Assembly: GCA_964638515.1 (NCBI GenBank) | Contig: CAZWZL010000009.1 | Coordinates: forward strand, 3,593-67,592 | Length of the DNA: 64,000 nt | DNA from: CAYPGJ01 sp964638515 | GTDB taxonomy: Bacteria > Planctomycetota > Phycisphaerae > Phycisphaerales > UBA1924 | Direction of reading: 5' to 3' | Shown: positions 33,015 through 40,797 of the stretch, piece by piece | Position numbering within the stretch: the stretch's first letter is position 1 | Layout of the letters: each line of letters begins with the position of its first letter | Translations under genes and position numbers: made by a program | Notes under the pieces: generated by a model | What the model was told of the DNA's origin: nothing | The model's input: only the letters and a program-made list of their open reading frames with translations | Databases searched by the model: none

Positions 33015-34124
33015 ATGGGACGATGGATGCGGGTTGCGTCGTGCGTGGCGTTGGGCGCGGGTCTGGCGTGCGGCGCGTGCGTGGCGCAGGCGGGTCAGGG
33101 GGCGCCGATGGGAGAGCCGGGCGGCACGTCGTACACGAACCTGGTGGCGCGATCCGAGCTGCGTGAGCGGGCGATCCTGATGCTGGGCGAGTTGTCGCGA
33201 TCGAGCGCGGCGATCACGCGTGCGAACGCGTTGGAGGCGATCCAGAGCGCGCCGACGCGCGCGGGCGACATCGTGGCGCCGGGGCTTCAGGACGCGAATC
33301 CCGGCGTGCGGTTTTCGGCGGCCATGACGGTTGGGCGCAAGAAGCTGTCGGGTCTGGTGGAGAGCGTTCGTCCGCTGCTGCGGGACCCCTCGCCGGCGGT
33401 GCGGGCCGCGGCGGTGTACGCGCTCGGCGCGTGCGGGGAGCCGATCGATCCCACGCCGCTGGCGTCGATGCTCGAGTCGCCGGACGTCGGGCTGCGGGGA
33501 AACGTGGTGATGGTGCTGGGCGAGATGGGCGATGTGTCGGCGGCGCCGATGCTCAAGGGCGCGGCGAACGACCCGCGCGCCACGGGCACGCTGGTGGAGC
33601 AGAAGATCGTGCGACTTCAGATCGCGGAGGCGCTGGTCAAGCTGGGGGATCGGGACGCGGTGCAGACGATTCGCGCGGCGTTGTATCCGTCTTCGGCGGC
33701 GGAGGTGGAGACGGCGGTGTTGGCGGCGCAGATCCTGGGGACCGTGCGAGACACGGCCTCGGCCCCGGAGTTGATCGGACGGATCCGCGAGAAGATGAGC
33801 CCGGTCGAGAACGCGGGCGGGGAGGACGTCCTCGACCCGAAGAACCCCTATCTGTGGCCTCCGGAGCTTCGGCTCGCGGCGGCTCGTTCGCTCGGGCAGA
33901 TGGGCCGGCGAGAGGGGGTGTACGTGGCGGACCAGTACGCCCGCGATCCGGACCCGATGGTCCGGGCGTTGGCGGCGTTGGTGTACGGCGACACGGGATC
34001 GGATCGCGATCTTCCGAAGTTGGAGGCGATGCTGGGGGACTCGTCTGAGGGGGTTCGCGTCGCCGCGGCCGCGGGGGTGATCCGCGTGGTGGAGCGGGTG
34101 TCGGGGGGCGCGGGGGGGCGCTGA
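33015..34124 (+). CDS. exported HEAT-repeat protein
   Basis: Start at the ATG at 33015 with AAAGGAG seven bases upstream. The 369-residue product begins with a signal peptide-like segment (WMRVASCVALGAGLACGACVAQA). It could be a lipoprotein because of LACG, but this is uncertain. Six or more tandem HEAT-like helical pairs follow, e.g. LLRDPSPAVRAAAVYALGACGE and MLESPDVGLRGNVVMVLGEMGD. HEAT arrays are protein-binding solenoids; the partner is unknown. It follows lnt closely (the frames abut), so it may belong to the same operon. Confidence 0.8.
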   Translation: MGRWMRVASCVALGAGLACGACVAQAGQGAPMGEPGGTSYTNLVARSELRERAILMLGELSRSSAAITRANALEAIQSAPTRAGDIVAPGLQDANPGVRFSAAMTVGRKKLSGLVESVRPLLRDPSPAVRAAAVYALGACGEPIDPTPLASMLESPDVGLRGNVVMVLGEMGDVSAAPMLKGAANDPRATGTLVEQKIVRLQIAEALVKLGDRDAVQTIRAALYPSSAAEVETAVLAAQILGTVRDTASAPELIGRIREKMSPVENAGGEDVLDPKNPYLWPPELRLAAARSLGQMGRREGVYVADQYARDPDPMVRALAALVYGDTGSDRDLPKLEAMLGDSSEGVRVAAAAGVIRVVERVSGGAGGR

Positions 34125-34391
34125 GCGCGGGGGAAGGCTTGACGGTGAGGTGGCAGGGGGGTATCACCCGCGTTCGCTGCGGGCAGGGAGGTCCTCAGCG
34201 AAGGCTGATTCTCGTCCTCGCGGGCAACCGCAGGGCGGGGGTGAGTCGTACAGAGGAAGCCCGACCGATGGCGCAGGTGGAGGATGTTCTCGCGCGTGCG
34301 GGACGTTCGATGCGTTTTCGGGAGCGGGAGGCGAGGCTTCGGGAGGGATTTCCCGGGTCTCGCAGGTGGACGAAACCGGAGCCCAGACGCC

Positions 34392-35246
34392 GTGCATCCG
34401 CTGACCAAAGTGCTGGTTGTTCTTGCCGCCCTGCTGTCGATCGCGTTGTCGGCGCTGACGATTGCGTTCACGGCGAACGCGGATCGCGTTCGGCGCGAAT
34501 TCGAGGGGGAGCGACAGCTGCGCATCGCCGCGCAGGACTCCGTCGATCGTGAGCGGAACGCGCACCAGACGGAGAAGGCTCGGCTTGAGACGGAGCTGAC
34601 GTCCCTGCAGGGGACGAACACCGGGCTGGTCGGCACGGTGGCGGACCTGCAGCGCGACAATGCCCGCATCCTGGCCGATCTGAAGTCGCTCGAGGCTACG
34701 GGCCTCTCGACGCAGGCGAAGATCGATCAGCTGACGGCCATGAATCAGACGTTGACGAGCCTCATCGCGAAGTACCGCGAGGAGGTGACGACCCTGCGCG
34801 AGAACGAGCTTCGGTTTGCCCGGCGCGAGATCGAGCTGGGGGATCGTCTCGCGGACGTGACGGGCCAGCTCGAGGTCGCGGTGGAGAACAACCGCGCGTT
34901 GCAGGAGCAGCTGGTGGAGTTGCGGGATCAGCTCGCCACGGCCCGGACGGGCGGCGCGGGTTCGTCGGGCGGTGAGACGGTGGTGAAGGCGACGACGCCG
35001 GTGCGGGCGCGGATCACGGGGGTTCGGAAGGACTCCTCGGGCGACGTGCTGGTGCAGATCGACGCGGGGTCGAACTCGCAGCTTCGGGCCAACATGGAGT
35101 TGTCGATCGTTCGGGGCGAGAAGTTCCTGGCCAAGGTGGTGGTGCAGGCGGTGGATTTTGCCGAGGCCGTGGGGCGAGTGGATTTCCTGGGCCGGCAGGG
35201 CCTGGAGATCCGTCCGGGCGACACCGTGATCAGTCTGGTGCAGTAA
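34392..35246 (+). CDS. membrane-anchored coiled-coil protein upstream of mreB
   Basis: I start at the GTG at 34392 (GGAG ten bases upstream), just before a transmembrane helix (KVLVVLAALLSIALSALTIAF). The 284-residue product then has a long coiled coil with heptads (residues 30-195, e.g. LQGTNTGLVGTVADLQRDNARILADLK, in parts). A compact C-terminal beta-rich domain follows (VRARITGVRKDSSGDVLVQID ... VDFLGRQGLEIRPGDTVISLVQ). The last part resembles small barrel domains found in MreC-like or efflux proteins. Its position upstream of the mreBCD genes suggests a cell-shape or envelope-scaffold role, which is inference. Confidence 0.72.
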   Translation: MHPLTKVLVVLAALLSIALSALTIAFTANADRVRREFEGERQLRIAAQDSVDRERNAHQTEKARLETELTSLQGTNTGLVGTVADLQRDNARILADLKSLEATGLSTQAKIDQLTAMNQTLTSLIAKYREEVTTLRENELRFARREIELGDRLADVTGQLEVAVENNRALQEQLVELRDQLATARTGGAGSSGGETVVKATTPVRARITGVRKDSSGDVLVQIDAGSNSQLRANMELSIVRGEKFLAKVVVQAVDFAEAVGRVDFLGRQGLEIRPGDTVISLVQ

Positions 35247-35276
35247 CCCCCAGCGGAAGCGACGGAGGCGATCGAG

Positions 35277-35492
35277 ATGAGCCAGTTGGGGATGCAATTG
35301 CCCGGGAGCCAGGCGCGACGCGTCGGCTCCATGAACGTGTACACGGCGCTGCTGGTGGTGGCGGTGGCGTGCCTTGTCGGGGCGGTGGGGATGGTGTGGG
35401 TGCAGGGGACGAAGGTGGCGCCGAAGGGCCAGCCTTGGCAGGTGCACCCGGCGGGCCAGCGGCTCGATCTCAAGCCGATGCCGGGCCGGTGA
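35277..35492 (+). CDS. small single-helix membrane protein
   Basis: This 71-residue protein has an N-terminal cytoplasmic part, a transmembrane helix (YTALLVVAVACLVGAVGMVWV) and a short Lys/Gln/Pro-rich tail. It lies 30 bases after the coiled-coil gene and 160 bases before mreB, all on the same strand. Function unknown, possibly part of the same envelope complex. Confidence 0.65.
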   Translation: MSQLGMQLPGSQARRVGSMNVYTALLVVAVACLVGAVGMVWVQGTKVAPKGQPWQVHPAGQRLDLKPMPGR

Positions 35493-35653
35493 TGGTTGGC
35501 GGGCCGGGGTCGTTCTGATCCGATAGAGTGGATACTTCTCGGACGCTGGGCCCTGTGCCGGGTCGGGAGGCGGTCGGAGTGTTTCCGTCTGCGCTTCGTC
35601 CGGACGTTCGCGTTCGGGGAAGTCATCGGGCGCGGCAGCGCGAAGGAGCGGGC

Positions 35654-36700
35654 GTGCTGGATCGATTGCTGGGCTGGTTCAGCGTGGACATGGGCATCGA
35701 CCTGGGCACCTGCAACACGCTGGTGTGCGTGCGGGGCGAGGGGATCGTGCTGAATGAGCCGAGCGTGGTGGCGGTGCGCAAGGGCACGAACCGCGTGCTC
35801 AACGACGGCAACGCGGTTGGATGGGTGGCCAAGGAGATGCTGGGCAAGACGCCGGGGAGCATCACGGCGATCCGCCCCTTGAAGGACGGCGTGATCTCGG
35901 ACTTTGAGATCACGGAAGCGATGCTGAGCTATTTCATCCGCAAGGCTTCCGGGCGGATGAGCGTGATCGGGCCCAGGGTGGTGATCTCGGTGCCGAGCGG
36001 GATCACGGCCGTGGAGACGCAGGCCGTGAAGAACTCGGCGCAGCGCGCCGGCGCGCGTCAGACGTACCTGGTGGAGGAGCCGATGGCGGCGGCGATCGGC
36101 GCGGGGCTTCCGTGGACGGAGCCGACGGCGTCGATGATCGTGGACATCGGGGGCGGCACGAGCGAGGTGGCGATTCTTTCGCTCGCGGACATCGCGGTGT
36201 GCGAGAGCGTTCGCGTGGCGGGTGACGACTTCGACGAGGCCGTCATCAACCACATGAAGAAGACGTACAACATGATGATCGGCGAGCAGTCGGCGGAGCG
36301 GATCAAGATCGAGATCGGTTCCGCGGCGCCGGTGGGCGACGAGACGACGATGGAGGTGCGGGGGCGCGACATGATCTCGGGCCTGCCTCGCAAAACGACG
36401 ATCACGAGCGAGGAGGTTCGCGAGGCGTTCCAGGAGCCGATCTCCGCGATCATCGAGGCCGTGACGCGGACGCTGGAGCGCGCCGAGCCGGAGCTGGCGG
36501 CGGACCTCGTGGAGAACGGGATCACGCTCGCGGGCGGCGGCGCGCTGCTCCGCGGGCTGGACAAGGTGATCCACAACGCGACGGGGCTGGAAGTGCGCGT
36601 GGCGGATGACCCGCTCACGTGCGTGGCGCGCGGCACGAGCACGTTCCTGGAACACCTCGAGACGTGGAAGGCGACGCTCGAAACGGACATGGACAGTTGA
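35654..36700 (+). CDS. mreB: actin-like cell-shape protein MreB
   Basis: The GTG at 35654 (AAGGAG upstream) gives 348 residues, normal for MreB; longer frames upstream lack homology. The sequence carries all actin-fold phosphate motifs: MGIDLGTCNTLV (phosphate 1), the connect-1-type stretch PRVVISVPSGITAVE, phosphate 2 MIVDIGGGTSEVAILSL, and the ADLVENGITLAGGGALL region. MreB polymers guide lateral cell-wall synthesis. Presence of mreB is compatible with the rod-like or flagellated planctomycete lineages, although many Planctomycetes lost it. mreC and mreD follow on the same strand. Confidence 0.96.
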   Translation: MLDRLLGWFSVDMGIDLGTCNTLVCVRGEGIVLNEPSVVAVRKGTNRVLNDGNAVGWVAKEMLGKTPGSITAIRPLKDGVISDFEITEAMLSYFIRKASGRMSVIGPRVVISVPSGITAVETQAVKNSAQRAGARQTYLVEEPMAAAIGAGLPWTEPTASMIVDIGGGTSEVAILSLADIAVCESVRVAGDDFDEAVINHMKKTYNMMIGEQSAERIKIEIGSAAPVGDETTMEVRGRDMISGLPRKTTITSEEVREAFQEPISAIIEAVTRTLERAEPELAADLVENGITLAGGGALLRGLDKVIHNATGLEVRVADDPLTCVARGTSTFLEHLETWKATLETDMDS

Positions 36701-36735
36701 GGCCGGACGATCGGCCCGTGGAACGACGCTGAAGG

Positions 36736-37620
36736 ATGCGGCGAGGACGGATCACACCCAGGCGCGCGATGGCCGTCAGCGTGGCGCTGCTGGCGGGGTT
36801 GGCGTTGCTGCCGGCGCGATGGTCCGGGTGGCTGTCGGGCGTGCGCGAGCCCGCGCTCGCCGTGCTCACGCCGGCCTCGGCGCCGGCTCGGGCGCTGGGG
36901 AGGATGATCCGCCCGGCCCGCCATCGGGCGGACCTGAGCGACCCCAGCGTGCGGCAGATCGAGAGCGAGCGGGATCATTTTCAGATGCTCTGGCGCCAGT
37001 CGGAGCAGAAGATCACGGACCTCGAGAAGCTGGTCGCGGAGCTCCAGCAGGGCCACGTGCTGCACTCGGGGCTGGACCTGGTGCAGATGGTGGCGCCGGT
37101 GGTGGGTGCGGCCACGGACCTGACGGACGGCACGCTGCAGGTGCGGGGCGGGCGCGACCGGGGCATCAGCAAGAACACCGTGGCCGTGATCGAGGGCGTG
37201 CAGCTTGTGGGCCGGGTCGTGGAGGTGCACGCGACGACGTGCTTCATCCGCCCGGTGACGACGTGGAGCCCGAGCGCTCGCCCGGTGTACTTCCGGGCGG
37301 TGGTCGACGTCGGACAGAGCGCGCCGGTGGCGAGCCTGCCGATGTGCCAGCTGACGGCGCAGTCCGACGGGACGCTGCGTGGCGAGCTGGACGCGGACGC
37401 GCGCGGTGTGGAGGTGGGCCAGGTGGTCCGGCTGCGCGACCCGGCGTGGCCGCCCGCGGCGCAGATGAAGGTGCTGGGGCTCGTCGTCGAGGTGAAGCCC
37501 AAGGAGACGCAGCCGCTCCGCAAGATGGTGACGGTGAAGCCGGACCTCGATCTGCGTCGTGTGAGCCAGGTGGTGCTCCACACGCCGAGGATCGACGCGC
37601 CCGCGGAGGGCGCGCCATGA
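36736..37620 (+). CDS. mreC: cell-shape protein MreC
   Basis: MreC is a periplasmic scaffold that links MreB to wall synthases. The 294-residue protein has an N-terminal membrane helix (MAVSVALLAGLALLPARWSGW), a helical region (residues 70-110) and two beta-barrel halves with repeating strands. GGRDRGISKNTVAVIEGVQLVGRVVEV and the later AQMKVLGLVVEVKPKETQPLRKMVTVKP have the MreC character. Length and order match the family. The stop overlaps the start of mreD (ATGA). The start is the ATG at 36736 or the in-frame ATG at 36769. Confidence 0.88.
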   Translation: MRRGRITPRRAMAVSVALLAGLALLPARWSGWLSGVREPALAVLTPASAPARALGRMIRPARHRADLSDPSVRQIESERDHFQMLWRQSEQKITDLEKLVAELQQGHVLHSGLDLVQMVAPVVGAATDLTDGTLQVRGGRDRGISKNTVAVIEGVQLVGRVVEVHATTCFIRPVTTWSPSARPVYFRAVVDVGQSAPVASLPMCQLTAQSDGTLRGELDADARGVEVGQVVRLRDPAWPPAAQMKVLGLVVEVKPKETQPLRKMVTVKPDLDLRRVSQVVLHTPRIDAPAEGAP

Positions 37621-38177
37621 GGTGGCTGGTGTTCGCGCTGGCGGCGTGGGCGCTGCTGGGCGTCGACATGGGTCTGAAGGATGTGCTGCAGATGGGCGCG
37701 GGGCCGGTGGCGCCGAGCCTCGTGCTGCCGCTGGTGGTGTTCGTGGCGCTGCACGCGCCGGCGCTCACGGCGGCGGCGGCGGGGCTGGTGATCGGGCTCG
37801 CGCTCGACCTCACGCACGCGCACCAGATCATGGGCGTGCCGGAGACGGTGGTGATCGTGGGTCCGTACGCGCTGGGGTGCGCCGCCGGGGCGTACGGGGT
37901 GGTGGCGCTGCGGTCGGTCGTGATGCGTCACAACCCGCTGACGTTCGCGTTCCTCGCGGTGGCGATGGCGATGCTGATGCACGTGGTGGTGTCGGCGATG
38001 CTGGAGCTGCGTTCGATCTACGACGTGACGACGTTCGACGCCGGGCCTGAGCTGCTCGCGCGCCTGTGGATCAGTCTCTACACGGGGGTGGTGGCGCTGC
38101 CGCTGGGCTGGCTGCTGCAGAAGTGCGAGCCGCTGTTCCGCTTCGCGCCGATGGGGAGCGTGCGCCGGCGGTATTGA
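37617..38177 (+). CDS. mreD: rod-shape membrane protein MreD
   Basis: The ATG at 37617 overlaps the mreC stop by four bases. The 186-residue product has five to six hydrophobic segments with the pattern of MreD: a short N-terminal helix, then VALHAPALTAAAAGLVIGLALDLTH, the charged half-loop GVPETVVIVGPYALGC, and a C-terminal helix with a Gly/Pro core. It anchors the elongation machinery in the membrane. Sequence conservation of MreD is low; the call uses topology and its position after mreB and mreC. Confidence 0.88.
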   Translation: MRWLVFALAAWALLGVDMGLKDVLQMGAGPVAPSLVLPLVVFVALHAPALTAAAAGLVIGLALDLTHAHQIMGVPETVVIVGPYALGCAAGAYGVVALRSVVMRHNPLTFAFLAVAMAMLMHVVVSAMLELRSIYDVTTFDAGPELLARLWISLYTGVVALPLGWLLQKCEPLFRFAPMGSVRRRY

Positions 38178-38288
38178 GACGCGGTTTCCACGCCACGAAA
38201 TCAAGAGGCCGATGTCCGCGGGAGGCTATACTTTTGGCGGTGTTTTCGCGCCGCTCGGCGCGAGGGTTCTTTGGCAGGAGGCGCGGCG

Positions 38289-39143
38289 ATGGGGATGAAC
38301 AGCAAGAGCATCTGGCACGCGGTGATCGATGGTGACGAGGCCAAACGCGCGCTCGCGGCCGCCGAGGCGGCTGACGATCCCTTGATGCCCGCCGACCAGA
38401 TCGACATCGAGAAGATGGTCATCACGCAGCGGCACGAGAAGTACTCCGCCGAGGACCACGAGGTGTGGTCGTACCTTTTCAAGAAGCGCATGGAGCAGCT
38501 CGAGACGCACGCGAGCGAGGTGTTCCTGTCGGGCCTGCGCGCCATCAACCTCTGTCAGGACCGTGTGCCGAACCTGCGCGAGGTCAACGCGAACCTCGCG
38601 AAGATGACCGGCTGGGCGAGCCGAGGCGTGCCGGGGTACCTGCCGCCCAAGGTGTTCTTTGCGTTCCTGGCGAAGAGGCAGTTCCCGACGACGCTCTCGG
38701 TGCGCCCCAAGACGAGCATGGACTACCTGCCCGAGCCGGACATCATCCACGACGTCTTCGGGCACGTGCCCCTGCACGCGGACCCGGTCTTCGCGGACTT
38801 CCTGCAGACCTACGGCCAGGCCGCGCTGCACACGAATGATCCCAGGCACACCGAGCGCCTCGCGCGCCTGTTCTGGTTCACGGTGGAGTTCGGGCTGATC
38901 CGCGAGGACGGGCGCATCAAGCTCTACGGCTCGGGGCTGATCAGCAGCGAGGGCGAGGGCCACCACGCGCTCGAGAGCGACAAGGTCGATCGGCGGCCCT
39001 TCGAGCTGGAGCGCGTGTGCGACACGGCCTTCGAGATCGACCACTACCAGCCGATCCTGTACGTGCTGGAGTCGTTCGAGCAGCTGCGCGACGCGATGAA
39101 CTCGTACGCCGAGATGCTGCTGAGCCAGCCGGCGGGTCGCTGA
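38289..39143 (+). CDS. phhA: phenylalanine 4-hydroxylase
   Basis: The ATG at 38289 has AGGAG at 38276-38280; 284 residues. The iron-binding aromatic amino acid hydroxylase core is clear: PEPDIIHDVFGHVPLHADPVF supplies the two His. FTVEFGLI supplies the Glu, followed by YGSGLISSEGE. The enzyme uses molecular oxygen and a pterin to turn phenylalanine into tyrosine, so oxygen is available to this organism. Length fits a single-domain bacterial enzyme. A -10-like TATACT lies at 38227-38232, but no matching -35 is clear. Confidence 0.93.
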   Translation: MGMNSKSIWHAVIDGDEAKRALAAAEAADDPLMPADQIDIEKMVITQRHEKYSAEDHEVWSYLFKKRMEQLETHASEVFLSGLRAINLCQDRVPNLREVNANLAKMTGWASRGVPGYLPPKVFFAFLAKRQFPTTLSVRPKTSMDYLPEPDIIHDVFGHVPLHADPVFADFLQTYGQAALHTNDPRHTERLARLFWFTVEFGLIREDGRIKLYGSGLISSEGEGHHALESDKVDRRPFELERVCDTAFEIDHYQPILYVLESFEQLRDAMNSYAEMLLSQPAGR

Positions 39144-39156
39144 CGCGGGCGCGCGG

Positions 39157-40491
39157 TCAGCAGGCCGCGTCGAAGAACGCCAGGACGATGTTGAGGTCGG
39201 CGAAGTTGACGACGCCGTCGCCGTTCGCGTCGCCGGGGAGGACCGGGCCGGTCTGGCCGAAGAACGCCAGGACGAGGTTGAGATCGGCGAAATTCACGGC
39301 GTCGTCGCCGTTGAGATCGCCCGGGCAGGGGACGAATGCATTCTGATACCAGGCGACCTCGAGGGCCACGGCGCTGAGGACGTCGAGACGCCCGTCGGCG
39401 TTGATGTCGGCGACGTGCACGGACTCCGCGATCGGCGCGAAGTCGTCGATGACGCGTCGGACGAAGGACGGTCCGGAGGGGGAGGGGAAGTGCTGGAGCC
39501 AGTTGAGCTTGTGATCGAGGTAGGACGCGACGAGCACGTCGAGGTCTCCGTCGGCGTCGATGTCGGCCGTGGCCAGCGCTGAGGGTCCCTGCGGCAGCGT
39601 CGAAACGACTCGGCGCTGGAACAGCGGCGCGGAGTTGGCGCCCGCGACGTTCTCGAGCCATGCGGTCTCGCCGAGGAGGAAGCGCGCGGTGAGGATGTCG
39701 GTGTCGCCGTCGAGGTCGAGGTCGACCGCGAGGGCGGCGCGGATGCCGTCGGGGACGGTCTCGAGCGTCCGCTCGACGAAGCCCGGGGGCGTGGCGCCGT
39801 CGTTCTCAAACCAGGCGAGAGAGGAATTCTCGTGCTCGGAAGACACGATGAGGTCGGGGCGGCCGTCGGTATCGACGTCGGCGATGGTGGCGCGGAGGGC
39901 GCGCGTAGCCGAACATGGCACGACGTGCTCGACGAAGGCGGTCGGGCCGGCGTCAGCGATGCGGTTCTCGAACCAGCGGAGCGTGGCGACGCCGAACTGG
40001 CCACCGATGACGACGTCAATGTCGCCGTCGCCATCGAGGTCGGCGAGCGCGATCGCGTCCGCGCCTTGCGAGTCGGGCGTGATGACGTGGGAGTTGAACG
40101 CGATCCCGCCGCCCGGCGTGGGCGTGTTCTCGAGCCAGATGAGCTGGTCGACGGGCGAGGTTGCGCAGAGGAGGTCGGTGTCGCCGTCGCCGTCAAGGTC
40201 TGCCGAAGCGAGGGCGCGCCCTCCGAGGCCGGGCAGGTGGATGGATCGGCGTGTGAAGGACGGCGTCGTCTGGCCGGAGTGCTGGAACCAGGTGATGGCG
40301 CCGTCGAACATGCCCACGGCCGCGATGTCGAGGTGGCCGTCGTTGTTGAGGTCCGGGGCGACGATGGAGATGGCGCGCTGGTGGTTGGAGGAGAGCGTGT
40401 GCTCAACGAACGCGGGCGGCGCCGCGAGAGCCGCGACGGGCAGCAGCGCGAACACGGGCAACGCGGTGGTGGCGCGGGAATCGCGTCGCAT
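39157..40491 (-). CDS. secreted FG-GAP/VCBS-repeat protein with a dockerin-like C-terminus
   Basis: The ATG at 40491 gives 444 residues with signal peptide ATTALPVFALLPVAALAAP. Seven or so beta-propeller repeats of the FG-GAP/VCBS type follow, each with a D-x-D-x-D-G loop (DLNNDGHLDIAA, DLDGDGDTDLLC, DLDGDGDIDVVIGG, DVDTDGRPDLIVSS and so on). The end is a dockerin-like pair of EF-hands, DLNGDDAVNFADLNLVLAFFGQ and DANGDGVVNFADLNIVLAFF. A Cys precedes the pair and the last residue is Cys. It should be exported, with the tail perhaps serving anchoring or complex assembly. Confidence 0.88.
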   Translation of the reverse strand: MRRDSRATTALPVFALLPVAALAAPPAFVEHTLSSNHQRAISIVAPDLNNDGHLDIAAVGMFDGAITWFQHSGQTTPSFTRRSIHLPGLGGRALASADLDGDGDTDLLCATSPVDQLIWLENTPTPGGGIAFNSHVITPDSQGADAIALADLDGDGDIDVVIGGQFGVATLRWFENRIADAGPTAFVEHVVPCSATRALRATIADVDTDGRPDLIVSSEHENSSLAWFENDGATPPGFVERTLETVPDGIRAALAVDLDLDGDTDILTARFLLGETAWLENVAGANSAPLFQRRVVSTLPQGPSALATADIDADGDLDVLVASYLDHKLNWLQHFPSPSGPSFVRRVIDDFAPIAESVHVADINADGRLDVLSAVALEVAWYQNAFVPCPGDLNGDDAVNFADLNLVLAFFGQTGPVLPGDANGDGVVNFADLNIVLAFFDAAC

Positions 40492-40797
40492 AAGGAACCC
40501 CTTTCCGAGTGAGTGTTGATTGAACCGTATCGGACGATCAGGCTTGTTCAAGGGGTTCGGCGCGACCCACGGGGGTATCGCGGGACTTCCCTCGAACGCT
40601 CCGTGCGCTCCTCCCTCAGAACCCGCCGACGCGACAAGGAGCAGCGCGAAGTTCACGACGCCAAGGTCGTCCGTGCCGGTGAGGACCCCGTCTTGGAGCT
40701 CGTTGAGGCCTTGACTCGCCTGAGCCGGTTTGCACCGGCGATTCTCCGCGGATTCCGCTGGACTCAATTGAGGATAGATGTATCCTGATAAAGGCCC
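40492..40797. other. intergenic region with a decayed dockerin-like fragment and an inverted repeat
   Basis: The 306 bases hold no intact gene. On the minus strand around 40640-40712 the frame reads LTGTDDLGVVNFALLLVAS, which looks like a degenerate copy of the dockerin-like segment NGDGVVNFADLN. This suggests a remnant of an earlier tail or gene. Two palindromes, CTCAATTGAG (40763-40772) and AGGATA-GATG-TATCCT (40771-40786), lie just before the next gene. Confidence 0.5.
40771..40786. promoter_or_regulatory. inverted repeat directly before the ferredoxin-TPR gene
   Basis: AGGATA and TATCCT are perfect arms around GATG, ending 11 bases before the ATG at 40798 and touching the palindrome CTCAATTGAG. 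It could be an operator or a translation-blocking hairpin. Confidence 0.4.
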
